Shown: positions 6,956-8,268 of the stretch, piece by piece
Numbering within the stretch: the stretch's first letter is position 1
Layout of the letters: every line of letters begins with the position of its first letter
Assembly: GCA_028286165.1 (NCBI GenBank)
Contig: JAPYMU010000107.1
Location: 1-8,268, forward strand
DNA length: 8,268 nucleotides
DNA from: Spongiicolonus versatilis
Lineage (GTDB): Bacteria; Pseudomonadota; Gammaproteobacteria; Arenicellales; Spongiicolonaceae
Direction of reading: 5' to 3'
Translations under genes and position numbers: made by a program
Notes under the pieces: model-generated
What the model saw: only the letters and a program-made list of their open reading frames with translations
Told to the model about the DNA's origin: nothing
The model's database searches: none

Positions 6956-7056
6956 ATCTGTGGCGGAAAACCGGGCGGGCCGGGATGGCTTGGCAAGTTG
7001 TTGATAGATAATGCAAAAAAGCGGCGGCGGCGCGGGCTTGCGGGGACGGCTGAGAA

Positions 7057-7093
7057 AAAAATGCCGGCGGCGGCACTTTGTGGCGGCATTTTT
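7057..7093. other. 10-bp perfect inverted repeat (terminator-like hairpin or operator)
   Basis: AAAAATGCCG (7057-7066) and its exact complement CGGCATTTTT (7084-7093) are separated by 17 bp, with a small inner CAC-TTT-GTG stem. The A-run on one side and T-run on the other give a bidirectional intrinsic-terminator shape. However, it sits just upstream of the aminotransferase gene, ending 3 bp before a TACAAT hexamer. It could stop readthrough towards mltD, attenuate a longer aminotransferase leader, or bind a regulator over the -35 region. Confidence 0.5.
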
Positions 7094-7095
7094 CA

Positions 7096-7101
7096 TACAA
7101 T
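7096..7101 (+). promoter_or_regulatory. -10-like hexamer upstream of the class V aminotransferase
   Basis: TACAAT is a 5/6 match to the -10 consensus and lies 6 nt before the ATG at 7108, which would put the transcript start at or next to the start codon (a leaderless mRNA). No TTGACA-like hexamer occurs 15-18 bp upstream; that interval is occupied by the inverted repeat, so an activator or another promoter may be involved. Confidence 0.35.
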
Positions 7102-7107
7102 GGGCCG

Positions 7108-8268
7108 ATGGCTTCCTTTGACATCGCCCGGGCGCGCGCCGACACGCCGGCGGTGGAAAACTTGCTGCACTTCAACAATGCCGGCGCGTCGCTGATGCCG
7201 CTGGCGGTGAGCGCGGTGCTGCATGAATATTTGCGCGCCGAGGAAAATTTCGGCGGCTATGAAACGGCGGAGCGCGAGGCCGGGGCGCTGGATAATTTTT
7301 ACCGGCAGGCGGCGCGGCTTTTTAACTGCGACGCCGGGGAAATTGCGTTCATGGAAAATGCAACGCGGGCGTGGGACATGGTTTTTTACGCCGTGCCAAT
7401 CAAACCGGGCGACCGTATTCTGACCACCGTCTCGGAATACGGCAGCAATGTAATCGCCTACCGCCAGCGCGCGCGGCGTGACGGCGCCGAAATTGTGGTG
7501 GTGCCGGACGACCAACACGGCCGCATCGACACCGCCGCCCTCGCCAATCTGGTGGACCAGCGGGCGAAGTTGATTTCCCTCAGCCACATCCCCACCGGCG
7601 GCGGCCTGGTGAACCCGGCGGCAGAAGTCGGAAAAATCGCCCGCGCGGCCGGCGTGCCGTTTCTGCTCGACTCATGCCAGGGCGCCGGGCAGATGCCGCT
7701 GGATGTGCAAGCCATCGGCTGTGACGCGCTGAGCGGCACCGGCCGCAAATATTTGCGCGGCCCGCGCGGCACCGGTTTTTTGTACGCAAAAAGCGAATTC
7801 GCCGAACAACTGGAGCCGCCTTTTCTCGACACCCATGCCGCGCAACTTGTCGACGGCGGCGGCTACCAACCGCTGCCCGGCGCCCGGCGCTTTGAAAACT
7901 GGGAGCAAAACCTCGCCGGCAAAGCCGCCCTCGGCGCGGCGATGGAATACGCCCTCGGCTGGGGTCTCGGCGCAATCCGCGACCGCGTCTACAAACTCGC
8001 GGCAGAGTTGCGCGAAGAACTTGCAAAAATGGACGGCGTCACCGTCACCGACCAGGGCATGGAACAGTGCGGCATCGTCACCTTCACCGCCGAACAAAAA
8101 TCCCCGGGCGCGATTAAAGAGGCGCTTGGCAAACGTGCAATTAATATTTCGGTGGTGCACCGGTGGGGGACGCCATGGTCTTACGCCAACCGCGGCCTGG
8201 GCGATGTGGCGCGGGCTTCGGTGCATTACTACAACACCAAGGGGGAGGTGGAGAAGTTTATTTCGGCG
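7108..8268 (+). CDS. Class V aminotransferase-fold PLP-dependent enzyme, extreme C-terminus cut by window edge
   Basis: A fold-type I PLP enzyme of the class V (NifS/CsdA-like) group; the exact reaction is unknown. The 387 visible codons reach the window edge without a stop, and the family-typical closing segment RASVHYYNTKGEVEKF (369-384) shows that few residues are missing. Seen in order: HFNNAG (21-26), the cofactor-binding FMENATRAW (81-89), the PLP pyridine-nitrogen Asp188 in LLDSCQGAGQ (186-195) with Gln191, and the Schiff-base Lys214 in SGTGRKYLRGPRGTGFLY (209-226). The flexible loop with the catalytic Cys of cysteine desulfurases is not apparent: the C-terminal region reads VVHRWGTPWSYANRGLG. 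A SufS/IscS role is therefore unlikely, and epimerase-, lyase- or EgtE-like C-S lyase activities fit better. ATG 7108 places the protein start 20 residues before HFNNAG. No Shine-Dalgarno is seen. Confidence 0.88.
   Translation, partial: MASFDIARARADTPAVENLLHFNNAGASLMPLAVSAVLHEYLRAEENFGGYETAEREAGALDNFYRQAARLFNCDAGEIAFMENATRAWDMVFYAVPIKPGDRILTTVSEYGSNVIAYRQRARRDGAEIVVVPDDQHGRIDTAALANLVDQRAKLISLSHIPTGGGLVNPAAEVGKIARAAGVPFLLDSCQGAGQMPLDVQAIGCDALSGTGRKYLRGPRGTGFLYAKSEFAEQLEPPFLDTHAAQLVDGGGYQPLPGARRFENWEQNLAGKAALGAAMEYALGWGLGAIRDRVYKLAAELREELAKMDGVTVTDQGMEQCGIVTFTAEQKSPGAIKEALGKRAINISVVHRWGTPWSYANRGLGDVARASVHYYNTKGEVEKFISA

Noticed and set aside
6990..7012. TTGGCA (6990-6995) with GATAAT (7007-7012) as a plus-strand promoter for the aminotransferase
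   Set aside because: The spacer is 11 bp, far below the 15-19 bp needed by sigma70 RNA polymerase.
6915..7178. 88-codon N-terminal extension of the mltD frame
   Set aside because: The internal ATG 6914 starts a proper lipoprotein signal with lipobox Cys21. The extension would bury it and covers the likely mltD promoter.
6938..7195. Small plus-strand frame beginning MARLCQICGGKPGG, reminiscent of the start of ribosomal protein L28
   Set aside because: Only the first nine or so residues and a later basic NAKKRRRR patch resemble L28. The conserved NNVSH and KTKRRFLPN regions are missing, the frame overlaps the mltD promoter and runs into the aminotransferase in another frame, and it has no ribosome binding site. 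Most likely chance, though a decayed rpmB cannot be excluded from sequence alone.

Overview
This is a compact, very GC-rich stretch of bacterial chromosome made of housekeeping genes. It shows no phage, transposon, CRISPR, rRNA or tRNA signal. BirA, a type III pantothenate kinase, a glutaminyl-tRNA synthetase with intact HLHIGH and VMSKR motifs, and a LysM-bearing MltD-type lipoprotein together suggest a gammaproteobacterium-like lineage, probably uncultured. This placement is tentative: the IspG here carries signature residues I associate with Planctomycetes-type IspG, and most start codons lack a Shine-Dalgarno sequence.

Layout. (1) On the minus strand, birA (568-1326) reads into coaX (571 to beyond the left edge) with a 4-base GTGA overlap; both are vitamin/cofactor genes (biotin ligation and the first step of CoA synthesis). 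(2) Divergently, after only 37 bp, a tight plus-strand operon runs ispG (1364-2503), a HAD-family phosphatase (about 2509-3276), glnS (3279-4937) and a small VOC/glyoxalase-fold protein (4934-5368). The genes abut or overlap (GTG within the ispG stop region, a 2-nt gap, an ATGA overlap), so they are probably co-transcribed and translationally coupled. (3) Convergent to this operon, mltD (5445-6914, minus) encodes a lipoprotein lytic transglycosylase. Its 76-bp gap from the VOC gene is largely filled by three imperfect 21-bp tandem repeats. (4) A 193-bp divergent intergenic region carries a good minus-strand promoter for mltD (TTGACA) and a 10-bp perfect inverted repeat just upstream of a class V aminotransferase-fold PLP enzyme (7108 to beyond the right edge).

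I see no clearly new multi-gene system. The points most worth checking are: a perfect in-frame A AAA AAA slippery heptamer near the end of ispG, where a -1 shift would enter the open HAD frame and give an IspG-HAD fusion; the 21-bp repeats that keep both flanking reading frames open past their stop codons; the divergent IspG subtype; promoter geometry suggesting leaderless or nearly leaderless mRNAs for mltD and the aminotransferase; and the terminator-like or operator-like inverted repeat in front of the latter.
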